The notes: a model not told the origin generated them from the letters alone. A stretch of DNA of 64,000 nt from Solirubrobacteraceae bacterium (GCA_023230855.1 JALNWQ010000010.1:1-64000), one strand, 5' to 3'; positions 1-10,543 are shown, numbered from the stretch's first letter. Translations and numbers: made by a program.

Positions 1-130
1 AGGCCGCCTCGTGACCACCGAGAGAGCCAACCAGGCCCCCAACCCCGTGTTTCGGGACATCGACGGGACAACGAGCCCCCGCAAACCGGGTACGGGCCGC
101 CCCGTTGTGTCTGTTCCCCCCACTGCCACC

Positions 131-155
131 GAGGGCCCCGCGACGCGGGGCCCTC
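131..155 (+). terminator. GC-rich hairpin, probable terminator of an upstream gene
   Basis: A perfect 11-bp stem (131-141 with 145-155) closes a GAC loop, followed by a weak T-containing stretch (GCCGTTTCG). It probably ends a transcript entering from before the window. I find no convincing gene in bases 1-130; the open frame starting GTG at 11 runs straight through this hairpin and is not credible. Confidence 0.6.
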
Positions 156-168
156 GCCGTTTCGCGGG

Positions 169-174
169 TACGCT
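169..174 (+). promoter_or_regulatory. -10 box for a leaderless HipA-like kinase transcript
   Basis: TACGCT ends six bases before the GTG at 181, so transcription would begin at the start codon itself. No ribosome binding site precedes the GTG. I see no clear -35 box, because the preceding bases form the hairpin. Confidence 0.45.
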
Positions 175-180
175 GCGGCG

Positions 181-975
181 GTGCTCCGCACGGTCCAGGC
201 CACGCGCTACGTCGCCCCGCTCCGCGAGGGCGGATCGGTGCCCGCCCTCGTCGAGGCCGACGACGAGGGGCTCTACGTCGTCAAGCTCCGCGGGGCGGCG
301 CAGGGGATCAAGGCGCTGATCGCCGAGGTCCTCGCCGGCGAGCTCATCCGGGCGGTCGGCGACGTCCACCCCGACCTGGGGCTGCTCGTCCCCGACGTCG
401 TGCTCGTCGACCTGCCCGCCGCCCTGTCGGTCGCCGAGCCCGACCCGGAGATCCAGGACCACATCGCCGCCAGCGCCGGGATCAACGCGGGGCTCGACCA
501 CCTGCCCCGGGCGCTGCCGTACGCCCCCGACGGCCGGACCCAGCCGGCCGCCGACACGGCCGCCGCGATCGTGTGGCTCGATGCGCTGCTGGAGAACGTC
601 GACCGCACCCCGCGCAACCCCAACCTGCTGGCGTGGCACGGTCGCGTGTGGCTCATCGACCAGGGCGCGTCGCTCTACCGGCACCACGCGGGGCTCGACC
701 CGGCGCGTGCGACCGGGCCGTTCGTCGCGATCCGCGATCACGTGCTGCTGCCCCGGGCGTCGTCGATCACCGACGTCGACCGACGGATCGCCGACGCCGC
801 CGGTCCGGCCGCGATCGCCGGCGCCGCCGCGCTGGTCCCGGACGCGTGGATGGCCCTCGTCGATCCCGACGGCGACGCCGCCCGGGCGCGCGCGCTGTAC
901 GTCGCCGACCTCTCGGCGCGCCATGCGGGGCGGACGGCGTTCGTGGAGGAGGCGGAGCGTGCCCGGACCGCATGA
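181..975 (+). CDS. HipA-like kinase domain protein
   Basis: This 264-residue protein resembles the short HipA-family kinases found next to DUF3037 proteins. The N-terminal half has the kinase-like pattern LYVVKLRGAAQG (a lysine and glycine loop near residues 32-42). The centre carries NVDRTPRNPN and then LIDQGASL, which fit the catalytic-loop Asp/Asn and metal-binding Asp of the HipA/PI3K-like fold. HipA proper is about 440 residues and partners with HipB. This protein is shorter and no HipB-like DNA-binding gene is next to it, so a toxin role is not supported. The start is GTG at 181, preceded by a leaderless-type -10 box. The 3' end overlaps the next gene by 17 bases, which indicates co-translation. 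Substrate unknown. Confidence 0.75.
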   Translation: MLRTVQATRYVAPLREGGSVPALVEADDEGLYVVKLRGAAQGIKALIAEVLAGELIRAVGDVHPDLGLLVPDVVLVDLPAALSVAEPDPEIQDHIAASAGINAGLDHLPRALPYAPDGRTQPAADTAAAIVWLDALLENVDRTPRNPNLLAWHGRVWLIDQGASLYRHHAGLDPARATGPFVAIRDHVLLPRASSITDVDRRIADAAGPAAIAGAAALVPDAWMALVDPDGDAARARALYVADLSARHAGRTAFVEEAERARTA

Positions 976-1447
976 CCGCGAGCCCGGCGGCCGCCGCGAC
1001 GGGTCGCCCGGCGCGGCCGCCGACCGGCGCGCCGCGGCGGCCGGCGAGCCCGGCCGCGGCGAGGTCTTCCAGTACGCGGTCCTGCAGGTCGTGCCGTCGG
1101 AGGAGCGCGGCGAGGCGCTGAACGTCGGCGTCGTCCTCCACGCCCGCCGGCACCGGTTCCTCGCCGTCCGGCACCTCGTCGACGGAGACCGCCTCGCCGC
1201 GCTCGACCCGCGGTTGGAGCCCGACGTCGTCGCGGCGCACCTCGACGCGGTCGCCGCCGTCGCCGACGGGCGGGGGACCGGTGCGATCGCCGCCCTCGAG
1301 CGCTCCGATCGGTTCGGCTGGATCGCGTCGCCCGCCAACACGCTCGTGCGACCGGGACCGGTCCACACCGGCCTCTGCGACGACCCGCGGGCGGCGCTCG
1401 ACCGGCTCTTCGCCCGGCTCGTCCTGCCACCGTCGATCGACGGGTGA
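959..1447 (+). CDS. DUF3037 domain protein
   Basis: This 162-residue protein has a disordered, charged N-terminus of about 35 residues. It is followed by the DUF3037 signature region EVFQYAVLQVVPSEERGEAL and NVGVVLHARR, then a helical part ending in RLVLPPSIDG. DUF3037 proteins have no established activity but commonly sit beside HipA-like kinases, exactly as here. The start is GTG at 959, chosen because GGAGGAGG at 945-952 lies six bases upstream. This places the start inside the end of the kinase gene. The gene is very likely translated with the kinase and may be its partner or target. The function is unknown. Confidence 0.75.
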   Translation: MPGPHDREPGGRRDGSPGAAADRRAAAAGEPGRGEVFQYAVLQVVPSEERGEALNVGVVLHARRHRFLAVRHLVDGDRLAALDPRLEPDVVAAHLDAVAAVADGRGTGAIAALERSDRFGWIASPANTLVRPGPVHTGLCDDPRAALDRLFARLVLPPSIDG

Positions 1448-1469
1448 CGAGCGAGCCGTCGGGCTCGGA

Positions 1470-1475
1470 TACCCT
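1470..1475 (+). promoter_or_regulatory. -10 box for the FKBP lipoprotein gene
   Basis: TACCCT ends eight bases before ATG 1484, the spacing expected for a leaderless mRNA. No Shine-Dalgarno sequence is visible. Confidence 0.4.
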
Positions 1476-1483
1476 GCCTCGCC

Positions 1484-2053
1484 ATGCGCGCCCTCGGTCG
1501 GCTCCTGCTCCTGCCCCTCGTCCTCGTCGTGGGGGCCCTCGTCGTCGCCGGCTGCGGCGACGAGCGCACGTCCGGAGAGGTCTCCGGGGGCGGCGGGGGC
1601 GGTGGTGGCGCCGGCGTCGAGGCGCTCGTCGCGGCGGTCGGCGACGACGTCGAGGTCGCGCCGAAGGTCATCGCCGCCGAGGGCGAGCCGCCGGCCGAGC
1701 TCGTCAAGCACGACCTCGTCACCGGCACGGGGACCGAGGCGAAGGTCGGCGACACCGTGCGGGTGCGGTACACGCTCGTGGCGTGGGGCTCGACCGACGT
1801 CATCGACTCGTCGTGGACCGCGGGCGCCGCCGACGGCGGCCTGCCGCAGCCGGTCGCGTTCCCGCTCCAGGAGGGCGGCCTCATCGACGGCTGGATCAAG
1901 GGCATCCCGGGGATGCGGCCCGGCGGTCGCCGCGTGCTCGTCGTCCCGCCGGATCTCGGCTACGGCTCGGGCGGCAGCGGTCCGGTGCCGCCGAACGCGA
2001 CCCTCGTCTTCGTCGTCGACCTCGTGGGGACGGGCGACGCGGCCGGTCGCTGA
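1484..2053 (+). CDS. FKBP-type peptidyl-prolyl isomerase, lipoprotein
   Basis: This 189-residue protein is predicted to catalyse cis-trans isomerisation of prolyl bonds outside the membrane. Residues 1-25 form a lipoprotein signal peptide: an Arg near the start, a Leu/Val-rich core, then the lipobox VAGC with Cys at about 24. A glycine-rich spacer follows. The FKBP domain covers roughly residues 75-187, with the family landmarks VRVRYTLVAW, LIDGWIKGIPGMRPGGRR, PPDLGYGS and PNATLVFVVDLV. The stop lies seven bases before the acyltransferase GTG, so the two genes probably share a transcript, though no functional link is evident. A possible leaderless start is set by TACCCT upstream. Confidence 0.88.
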   Translation: MRALGRLLLLPLVLVVGALVVAGCGDERTSGEVSGGGGGGGGAGVEALVAAVGDDVEVAPKVIAAEGEPPAELVKHDLVTGTGTEAKVGDTVRVRYTLVAWGSTDVIDSSWTAGAADGGLPQPVAFPLQEGGLIDGWIKGIPGMRPGGRRVLVVPPDLGYGSGGSGPVPPNATLVFVVDLVGTGDAAGR

Positions 2054-2060
2054 CGCGGCG

Positions 2061-3548
2061 GTGCGGCGGCTCGCGAGCCTCGACGCGGTCTTCCTCGCCC
2101 ACGAGGGCGAGCGCACCGTCGGGCACGTGTCGCTGCTGGCGGTCCTCGACCCGTCGACCGCGCCCGGAGGGGAGCTGACGCTCGGGGCGCTGCGCGACCT
2201 GCTCCGTGATCGGATCGCGCTGCTGCCCCCGTTCCGCTGGCGGCTCGTCGAGCTGCCGCTGCGGGTCGACCACGGGTACTGGGCCGAGGATCCCGACCTC
2301 GACCTCGACCATCACGTCCGCGAGGCGTGGGTCGAAGCGCCCGGTGGCGACGCGGAGCTGACCGCGCTCGCCGGCCGGCTCTTCGCCGAGCGGATGGACC
2401 GCGCGCGACCGCTGTGGCAGGTGTGGCTCGTCCGGGGCCTCGCCGACGGGCGCGTCGCGCTCGTGTCGAAGGTCCACCACGCGCTCGTCGACGGGGTGTC
2501 CGGCGCCGAGATCCTCGGGGCGATCTTCGACCTGGGGCCCGAGGGGCGCGACGCGCCGGACGGCGCCCCGGTCGCGCCGTCGTCCCTGCCCCGCCGGACG
2601 CGGCTGCTGTGGGAGAGCGCGCGGTCGCTGCCGGAGCGGGCCCGGACGAGCGCCAGGGTGCTGCCGGGCCTGGCGGCGCACGTCGGTGGGCTGCCCGGGT
2701 CGGGCTGGATGCCGGGCAGTCGGGCGGCGGGCCGGATCGGCCGTCGCCTGTCGCGGGTGACGACCGGCGACGACCGCCCGCTGCTGGAGCCCCCGGTGGG
2801 GGCGGCCCCCGAGACCCCGTTCAGCGGGCGGCTCTCCGGCGAGCTGCGGTTCGTGCGGGCCCGCCTGGACCTCGACGAGATCAAGCGGGTGAAGTCCGCG
2901 CTCGACGCGACGGTGAACGACGTCGTCGTCGCGCTCGCGTCCGCGGGGGTGCGCTACTGGCTCGAGGCGGTCGACCGGGCGCCGGACGAGCCGTTGCTCG
3001 CCCTCGTGCCCGTGTCGGTCCGCACGCCCGAGCAGTTCGGGACGTTCGGCAACCGCATCAACGGGATGGTCGTCCCGTTGCCGACCAACCTCCGCGAGCC
3101 GGCGGAGCGGCTCGCCGCGTCGCGGGCGACGATGACGACCGCCAAGCGACGGCAGCGCGCGACGCCGGCGGACCTCCTGCGCGACGTCACCCGGATGCTG
3201 CCGGCGGTCGCGTTCACCCCGTCGATCAAGCTCGCATTGCGGGCGTTCGGTCGGGCCGGCATCCGGCCGCCGATGAACCTCATCGTGTCGAACGTCCCCG
3301 GTCCGCAGTTCCCGCTCTACTGCGCGGGGGCGCGGATCGAGACGCTCGTGCCGCTGTCCCCGGTGACGCACGGGGTCGGCATGAACATCACCGTCATGAG
3401 CTACTGTGGCCGCGTCGACGCGGGGATCGTCGTCGACCCGACGCAGGTCCCGGGCGTCGAGCTCGTCGTCGACGGGATGCGCCGCGAGCTCGCGGCGCTG
3501 CTCGAGCTGGCGGCCGACGCGGAGGCCACGGACGCGTCGACGCGCTGA
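2061..3548 (+). CDS. WS/DGAT-type O-acyltransferase (wax ester/triacylglycerol synthase)
   Basis: This 495-residue protein belongs to the bifunctional wax ester synthase/acyl-CoA:diacylglycerol acyltransferase family. The enzymes transfer an acyl chain from acyl-CoA to diacylglycerol or a fatty alcohol, making storage lipid. The N-terminus RRLASLDAVFL matches the family opening, and the catalytic HHxxxDG motif is present as HHALVDG at residues 139-145. The later conserved blocks NDVVVALASAGVR and NLIVSNVPGP are also present. The start is GTG at 2061, immediately before the conserved block. An upstream extension would run into the FKBP gene. Length is typical for the family. Storage-lipid synthesis is common in actinobacteria, and the exact acceptor cannot be read from sequence. 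Confidence 0.88.
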   Translation: MRRLASLDAVFLAHEGERTVGHVSLLAVLDPSTAPGGELTLGALRDLLRDRIALLPPFRWRLVELPLRVDHGYWAEDPDLDLDHHVREAWVEAPGGDAELTALAGRLFAERMDRARPLWQVWLVRGLADGRVALVSKVHHALVDGVSGAEILGAIFDLGPEGRDAPDGAPVAPSSLPRRTRLLWESARSLPERARTSARVLPGLAAHVGGLPGSGWMPGSRAAGRIGRRLSRVTTGDDRPLLEPPVGAAPETPFSGRLSGELRFVRARLDLDEIKRVKSALDATVNDVVVALASAGVRYWLEAVDRAPDEPLLALVPVSVRTPEQFGTFGNRINGMVVPLPTNLREPAERLAASRATMTTAKRRQRATPADLLRDVTRMLPAVAFTPSIKLALRAFGRAGIRPPMNLIVSNVPGPQFPLYCAGARIETLVPLSPVTHGVGMNITVMSYCGRVDAGIVVDPTQVPGVELVVDGMRRELAALLELAADAEATDASTR

Positions 3549-3596
3549 GCGTGGCCGGGTGGGTCTCCGTCGACCCGCGGTCGGCGGCGTGGCGCC

Positions 3597-4046
3597 TCAG
3601 CCCGACGTGACGCGGGCGCGCAGCTCGTCGGGGCGGCGGGTCACGAGGCTGTTGCGGACCTTCGCCTCGACGTCGCCGCGCAGCAGCATCCCGAAGGTGA
3701 ACCCGGGATCGATGTTCAGGGCGTAGGTCACCTCGGTGCGGCCGTCGCCCAGGTCGCGGAGCGCCCACGATCCCTCGAGCGACGGGACGTCGCCCCGCTC
3801 CTGCCGCCACGCCAGGCGGGTGGGGGCGTCCGCGGTGAACCGGACCGTCGAGCGGAGCGTCTTGACCTTCGCGTCGGTCGCCATCCGGGCGGTCGCGGGC
3901 AGGCCGGCGGCGTCACGGTCGGTGACGACGATCTCGCCCAGGTGCTTCTGCCACGTCGGCCATGCGTCGACGTCGGCGACGGCCGCCCACACCGTGTCGA
4001 TCGGCGCGTCGATCTCGCCCGTTGCCGTTCCCGTGAGCTTCGCCAT
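3597..4046 (-). CDS. SRPBCC-family protein (START/polyketide cyclase-like fold)
   Basis: This 149-residue protein has the SRPBCC hallmarks: an opening strand GEIDAPIDTVWAAVADVDAWP, a central WQ-x-HLGEIVV segment, and a late RTEVTYALNIDPGF strand before a C-terminal helix. The fold makes a hydrophobic pocket for lipids or other ligands, and no catalytic motif is obvious. The start is ATG at 4046. The minus-strand box TACGGT ends ten bases before it. The gene is convergent with the acyltransferase and lies downstream of tRNA-Thr on the same strand, separated by a hairpin. A lipid-binding role beside the acyltransferase is possible but is inference only. Confidence 0.75.
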   Translation of the reverse strand: MAKLTGTATGEIDAPIDTVWAAVADVDAWPTWQKHLGEIVVTDRDAAGLPATARMATDAKVKTLRSTVRFTADAPTRLAWRQERGDVPSLEGSWALRDLGDGRTEVTYALNIDPGFTFGMLLRGDVEAKVRNSLVTRRPDELRARVTSG

Positions 4047-4144
4047 CCTGGCGCGCACCGTAGCGCGTGGACGGGACGGTCCGGGTGACGGACGCGTGGC
4101 CCGGCCGCCGGGCGCCGTCGCCCGGCGACGCCCGCGGAAACGAC

Positions 4145-4171
4145 GAAGCCGCCTGGCGTGCAGGCGGCTTC
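4145..4171 (-). terminator. Hairpin terminator downstream of tRNA-Thr
   Basis: A perfect 11-bp stem (4145-4155 with 4161-4171) has a five-base loop. It lies directly after the tRNA on the minus strand and is followed by a short T-rich stretch (TCGTTTCC). Confidence 0.7.
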
Positions 4172-4175
4172 TCCA

Positions 4176-4248
<73 letters not shown>

Positions 4249-4258
4249 GGGAGTGGGA

Positions 4259-4264
4259 AGAGTA
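4259..4264 (-). promoter_or_regulatory. -10 box of the tRNA-Thr gene
   Basis: TACTCT on the minus strand lies ten bases upstream of the mature tRNA 5' end, so transcription would start about three bases before it. No good -35 box is visible. Confidence 0.4.
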
Positions 4265-4333
4265 GCGGGCCCCGTCGGAGCGCGCCGCTCGACCGTCCCG
4301 CCCGCGTCGCTCGACCGTCCGGCCCGGGCCCTC

Positions 4334-4339
4334 TACCGT
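4334..4339 (+). promoter_or_regulatory. -10 box for the NadE-like gene
   Basis: TACCGT ends eight bases before the GTG at 4348, again fitting a leaderless transcript. The GGGGAG next to the GTG is too close to act as a normal ribosome binding site. Confidence 0.4.
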
Positions 4340-4347
4340 GGCGGGGA

Positions 4348-6147
4348 GTGCACGACCTGCGACTCGGACTCCTGCAGATCCACCCCGTCGTCGGGGACGT
4401 CCGCGGCAACGCGCGGCGTCTCGCGGCGATGCTCGACGACGCCGCCGCGGCCGGGTGCGACCTGGCGATCAGCGGCGAGCTGGCGATCTGCGGCTACCCG
4501 CCGCAGAGCCTCATCGTCGACGAGGGGATGCTGCGGGCGACCCACGCGGCGCTCGCCGGGATCGCGGACGGCCTGCCCGACGGGCTCGTCGCGCTCATCG
4601 GCGCTCCGCGCGCGACCGCGCACGGGCGCGGGGTCCACAACGCGGTCGCCGTCCTCACCTCCTGCGGGATCGTCGGCTGGGCCGACAAGCAGCACCTGCC
4701 GACGTACGCGCTGTTCGACGAGGGCCGGTACTTCGTCCCGTCGCGCGACTCGTTCGTCGTCGAGCTCCCGCACGCCCGGGTCGGGGTCATGGTCTGCGCC
4801 GACCTGTGGGAGCCGGAGCCCTCGGCGGCGTGCGCGTCGATGGGGGCCGACCTCCTCGTCGCGCTCAACGCGTCGCCGTACTCGCCCGGCATGCAGAGCC
4901 GGCGCGAGGCGACGACGATCACCCGCGCGCTGGAGCACACCGTGCCGGTCGCCTACGCCAACCTCGTCGGCGGCCAGGACGGGATCGTCTTCGACGGCGG
5001 CAGCCACCTCACCGACCACGCCGGGTTCGTCGTCGCGCGCGGGCCGGCGCTCGACGAGGCGCTCGTCGTCTGCGACGTCGACGTGTCGCTGTCGCGCCGC
5101 TCGGCCCGGGCCGAGCCGCACCGTCGCGCCGCGACGCGGCCCGCGGCCGGCCCGGTGCGCACCGTGCCGGTGCACGTCGAGCCCGCTCCGCGGTCCGCGG
5201 ACCGCCGGGACCGACGCCCCCCGGACGGCATCGCCACGTGGCCCGGCGACGAGGAGCACCGGTGGCGCGTGGGGGAGGTCGCGCTGCGCGACTTCACCGC
5301 CGGGCTGGGGGCGGAGCGCGTGCTCGTCGGCCTGGACGGGACGCTCGGCGCGGGCCTCACCGCCCTGCTGGCGTGTCGGGCGCTGGGCCCCGACCGCACG
5401 CTGCTCGTCGACGCCCTGCCGGCCACGGTCGACGCCGACGACGACCGCCGGACCTGGACCGACCGGGTGATCGCCGCGAGCGGGCACCCCGGCGCGCTGC
5501 CGTTGCCCCCGGTCCACGTCCCGCCGCCCGACCCGGTCGACCCGCAACCCGACGCCGATGCGGTCGCCCCGCCCGACCCGGACGCGGCGCCCGAGGCGGT
5601 CGTCCCGGACGAGGATCCCGCGGTGCGCCTCGTGGCGAGCCGCGCCACGCTCCTCGCGCTGCGCCTGTGCGCCGACGGGCACGACGCGATGCTCCTGTCG
5701 TCGGCGGACCGCACGATGCGGGCGCTCGGCGGCGGCTGGCCGCACGAGCTCGCCGGGGAGTTCGCGCCGCTCGGCGACCTCACCCGTGGCTGGCTCCTGC
5801 GGATCGCCGCCTGGCACGGCTGGGCCGCCACGCCGCTCGACGTGCCCCCGTCGATCCTCGCCCGCGCCCGGGAGACGATCGGCGGCCCGCGACCGCTGCG
5901 CGAGCCGTGCGCGCTCCTCGACGAGGTCGTCGAGGGCTACATCGACGAGAACCAGCCCCGCGACGCGCTCGCCGAGCGCCGCGGCCTGGACCGGGCCCTC
6001 GTCGCCGAGATCTGCGAGCGGATCGACGGGGCGGAGGCGACCCGGCGGCAGTTGCCGATCGCCCCCCGGGCGTCGGGTCGGGCGTTGAGCGACGACCGTC
6101 GGATGCCGGTCGTGTGGCGGCGCGGCTGGGACGACGGCGGTCGGTAG
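4348..6147 (+). CDS. Glutamine-dependent NAD synthetase homologue with degenerate synthetase domain
   Basis: This 599-residue protein has the NadE two-domain layout. The N-terminal nitrilase-like glutaminase domain is intact, with the Glu-Lys-Cys triad at E44 (ISGELAICGYPP), K114 (WADKQHLPTYALFDEGRYF) and C150 (VGVMVCADLW). The C-terminal part keeps NadE-like landmarks such as GEFAPLGDLTRGWLLRIA and LDEVVEGYIDENQ. However, the ATP-binding loop LSGGxDS is replaced by LDGTLGAG (from residue 328), and the usual GNKSE segment reads SSADRT. A proline- and aspartate-rich linker fills the middle of the domain. NAD synthesis is therefore unlikely; an amidase or regulatory role is more plausible. The start is GTG 4348. 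What it does now is unknown. Confidence 0.75.
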   Translation: MHDLRLGLLQIHPVVGDVRGNARRLAAMLDDAAAAGCDLAISGELAICGYPPQSLIVDEGMLRATHAALAGIADGLPDGLVALIGAPRATAHGRGVHNAVAVLTSCGIVGWADKQHLPTYALFDEGRYFVPSRDSFVVELPHARVGVMVCADLWEPEPSAACASMGADLLVALNASPYSPGMQSRREATTITRALEHTVPVAYANLVGGQDGIVFDGGSHLTDHAGFVVARGPALDEALVVCDVDVSLSRRSARAEPHRRAATRPAAGPVRTVPVHVEPAPRSADRRDRRPPDGIATWPGDEEHRWRVGEVALRDFTAGLGAERVLVGLDGTLGAGLTALLACRALGPDRTLLVDALPATVDADDDRRTWTDRVIAASGHPGALPLPPVHVPPPDPVDPQPDADAVAPPDPDAAPEAVVPDEDPAVRLVASRATLLALRLCADGHDAMLLSSADRTMRALGGGWPHELAGEFAPLGDLTRGWLLRIAAWHGWAATPLDVPPSILARARETIGGPRPLREPCALLDEVVEGYIDENQPRDALAERRGLDRALVAEICERIDGAEATRRQLPIAPRASGRALSDDRRMPVVWRRGWDDGGR

Positions 6148-6171
6148 CGCCGGTCCGGACGGCGCAGCAGA

Positions 6172-6177
6172 TAGCGT
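6172..6177 (+). promoter_or_regulatory. Possible -10 box for isocitrate dehydrogenase
   Basis: TAGCGT lies in the 136-base gap after the NadE-like gene and would give a leader of about 100 bases before ATG 6284. No convincing -35 box is present. Confidence 0.25.
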
Positions 6178-6283
6178 GTCGCTCGCGCGTCACGCGCGCG
6201 GTGCCGGAGCCCGGTGCGGTCCGGGCCCCGCCCCGTCCGTGACCCGCCCCGGCGACCCCGACGCGAAGCAGGCCCGCAGTCCC

Positions 6284-8494
<2,211 letters not shown>

Positions 8495-8560
8495 GGCCCG
8501 CCGGGGCGGGGCTCGGACGTCGAGCGCGTCCGGGCCCGCCCGCCCGCGGATCCGGCCGCG

Positions 8561-9019
8561 TCAGGGTCGCCGCAACGCCGGCACGACGATCCCCGCCAGC
8601 CCGCGGAGGGTGGCCACGGTGATGTCGGCCCAGTCGAAGTAGTCGCGCCAGAGCGTGACGCGGCCGTCGTGGACCTCGAACGTGCCGCAGACCCAGAAGC
8701 TCGTGCGCAGCGGCCCGATCGTCAGGGTGTCGGTCCGCTCGGTGAGCACCACCGGGCCGTGGCCGGCGATCCGGTGGGTCTCGATCCGGAGCTCGCCGCC
8801 GGTGCGCACGAACCGCCGGAGCAGCCGGCCGAGCGCGTCGCGTCCCCGGACCGTCGGCAGCGACACGTTGGTGTAGACGACGTCGTCGTCGACGAGCCGC
8901 AGGGCGCGGTCGACGTCCGGCAGCTCGAGCGCGGCGAGGAACGATCGGACGACCGCCACCTCGGGCGTCTGGGCGGCGAACACGTCGTCGGTCGCGGAGG
9001 AGGGCGGGGTGCGGGCCAT
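8561..9019 (-). CDS. Limonene-1,2-epoxide hydrolase-like protein (NTF2/SnoaL fold)
   Basis: This 152-residue protein fits the limonene-epoxide hydrolase family, which opens epoxides with water in a deep NTF2-like pocket. Residues matching the known catalytic set are visible: Y49 and N51 in VVYTNVSLPTVRGRDA, R95 and D97 in ERTDTL, and Asp in WRDYFD (D126). Spacing between Y49, R95 and D97 equals that of the Rhodococcus enzyme, which supports true family membership rather than a generic SnoaL protein. The substrate is unknown. The start is ATG 9019, with the minus-strand box TATGGT six bases upstream (9026-9031), suggesting a leaderless message. Confidence 0.82.
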   Translation of the reverse strand: MARTPPSSATDDVFAAQTPEVAVVRSFLAALELPDVDRALRLVDDDVVYTNVSLPTVRGRDALGRLLRRFVRTGGELRIETHRIAGHGPVVLTERTDTLTIGPLRTSFWVCGTFEVHDGRVTLWRDYFDWADITVATLRGLAGIVVPALRRP

Positions 9020-9025
9020 GCCCCG

Positions 9026-9031
9026 ACCATA
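9026..9031 (-). promoter_or_regulatory. -10 box for the epoxide-hydrolase-like gene
   Basis: TATGGT on the minus strand ends six bases before ATG 9019, so the transcript would begin at the start codon. Confidence 0.4.
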
Positions 9032-9058
9032 ACGGCGCGCCGGGATCGCGCGACGCGG

Positions 9059-10543
9059 TCAGTCGGCGGGCGCCGGGACGGATCGGGCGCCGGTCGTGGG
9101 CGCGCCGTCCTCGTCCTCGTCGGCGGGGCGGTCGAGGCGCTCGCGGCGGGCGGTCGCCGAGCCCGTCCCCGGATCGACGGCGACGAGGTCGGCGGCGAGC
9201 GGGGTGAACCGTCCGTCGGTCATGCGGTAGACCAACCGCGCGATGCCGATCGCGGCCGAGGCCTCGGCCAGGCCACCCGACCCGCCCGCGCCGATGCTGC
9301 CGCCGTTGACGATCGTCACGGGGCCCTCGCGCTCGAGCGACGCCCGGTGCGTGTGCCCGACGACGAGCACCGGCGCCCGTCGCGGCGGGTCCTCGCGCCA
9401 GCGCTCGCGCAGCACGTCGAGCATCGCGGGCTGGTGGACCATGATGACGTCGGCGCGGTCGGCCAACCGCTCGGCCCAGTCGGCGAACGCCGTCTGCTGC
9501 GCCTCGGTGGGGCCCGCGTCGTCGTAGCGGTCCCGGAACCCCTCGGCGCGCCGTCGCTCCGTCGGGTCGGCGTAGCCCGCGATGCGGATGCCGTCCACGC
9601 GGACCACCCGGTCGGCGTCGGATCGCGGTCGGGGCGGGTCGCCGTCGCGGTCCAGCGGCCCGTCCTCGGTCAGGACGATCGCCCCGCGACGGGCCAGCGA
9701 CCGGGTGAGCGTGTCGGAGTCGTGGTTGCCGCTGACGAAGAGGAAGGGATCGCCGAGGTCGACGACGCGCCGGAGCAGCGCGGCCTCGACGGCGGAGCCC
9801 CGGTCGGTGAGGTCGCCGACGAAGAGCAGCGGCCCGCTGCCGGCCACGCGGCCCAGCAACGACGTCGCGAGGACGTTGTTGTGGAGGTCGGACGCGATCG
9901 TCAGGTGGGGCGCGTCGCGGAGCGGGGTCCGGGACGCCGGGTCGGACACGAGCCGCGCGAGGCCGACGAGCTGCTGGTCGAGCTCCTGGTCGAGGACGCC
10001 GGTGGAGCGCTGCAGATCCTCCAGGACCTGCAGCGCGCGGGGGATGTCCGGCCCGTACGCGTAGTACTGGGGCTCGTCGAGGTCGCCGCGCGGGGGGAGC
10101 AGCGTGACGAGGAGGACGGCGACGAGGAGCGACGCGCCGGCGGCGACCGCCGCGGTGACCCGGAGCGGAGGGCCGCGGCGGCCCCGCACCGCGAGCGCGA
10201 CGAGCAGGCCGAGCAGGAGCGCGCCGAGCGTCGTGACGACGATGGCCTGCCGGAGGTACGCGGCGATCGCGTCGCGGGCCTCGTCCTGGACCCGTCGGAC
10301 GTCGATCGATCCGCCCTGCGCCAACCGGACCGCGGCGCGACGATCGACGGTGCGCAGGTCGACGTGGAGCCGGGCGGGGAACCGGATCGACTCGTAGCGG
10401 ATGCCCCAGTCGACGAGGGGGACGTAGACGTCGAGCGCCCCCCGGTGGCCGGGGTCGATCGACAGTCGCACCTGGCCGACGTCGAGGTCGACCGTGCGCT
10501 GGTACGCGGACAGGGCCGCGACGGCGCCGGCGAGCGCCGCCAC
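9059..10543 (-). CDS. Membrane-anchored metallophosphoesterase
   Basis: This calcineurin-like phosphoesterase carries all metal-binding motifs in order: ASDLHNN, GDLTDRGS, GNHDS, MVHQP and GHTHRAS, in the C-terminal half. The N-terminal half has two clear membrane segments near residues 101-119 and 130-150 and a region between the N-terminus and the first one that is probably extracytoplasmic. GTG 10543 is the first conventional start, giving 494 residues. However, the reading frame extends back to the reductase stop, and a CTG at 10576 lies behind GAGGTGA, an excellent ribosome binding site. Starting there would add RRALTVLAVVVAAL and complete an N-terminal membrane anchor. It follows the reductase gene closely and is likely co-transcribed. 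Substrate unknown. Confidence 0.85.
   Translation of the reverse strand: MAALAGAVAALSAYQRTVDLDVGQVRLSIDPGHRGALDVYVPLVDWGIRYESIRFPARLHVDLRTVDRRAAVRLAQGGSIDVRRVQDEARDAIAAYLRQAIVVTTLGALLLGLLVALAVRGRRGPPLRVTAAVAAGASLLVAVLLVTLLPPRGDLDEPQYYAYGPDIPRALQVLEDLQRSTGVLDQELDQQLVGLARLVSDPASRTPLRDAPHLTIASDLHNNVLATSLLGRVAGSGPLLFVGDLTDRGSAVEAALLRRVVDLGDPFLFVSGNHDSDTLTRSLARRGAIVLTEDGPLDRDGDPPRPRSDADRVVRVDGIRIAGYADPTERRRAEGFRDRYDDAGPTEAQQTAFADWAERLADRADVIMVHQPAMLDVLRERWREDPPRRAPVLVVGHTHRASLEREGPVTIVNGGSIGAGGSGGLAEASAAIGIARLVYRMTDGRFTPLAADLVAVDPGTGSATARRERLDRPADEDEDGAPTTGARSVPAPAD

Noticed and set aside
1..130. Possible tRNA or tmRNA end at the window edge
   Set aside because: I looked for a T arm or acceptor stem and found no consistent cloverleaf or tmRNA ends.
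11..319. Open frame at the left edge starting GTG 11
   Set aside because: It crosses a strong hairpin and overlaps the HipA-like gene out of frame, and its protein looks like random GC-rich translation.
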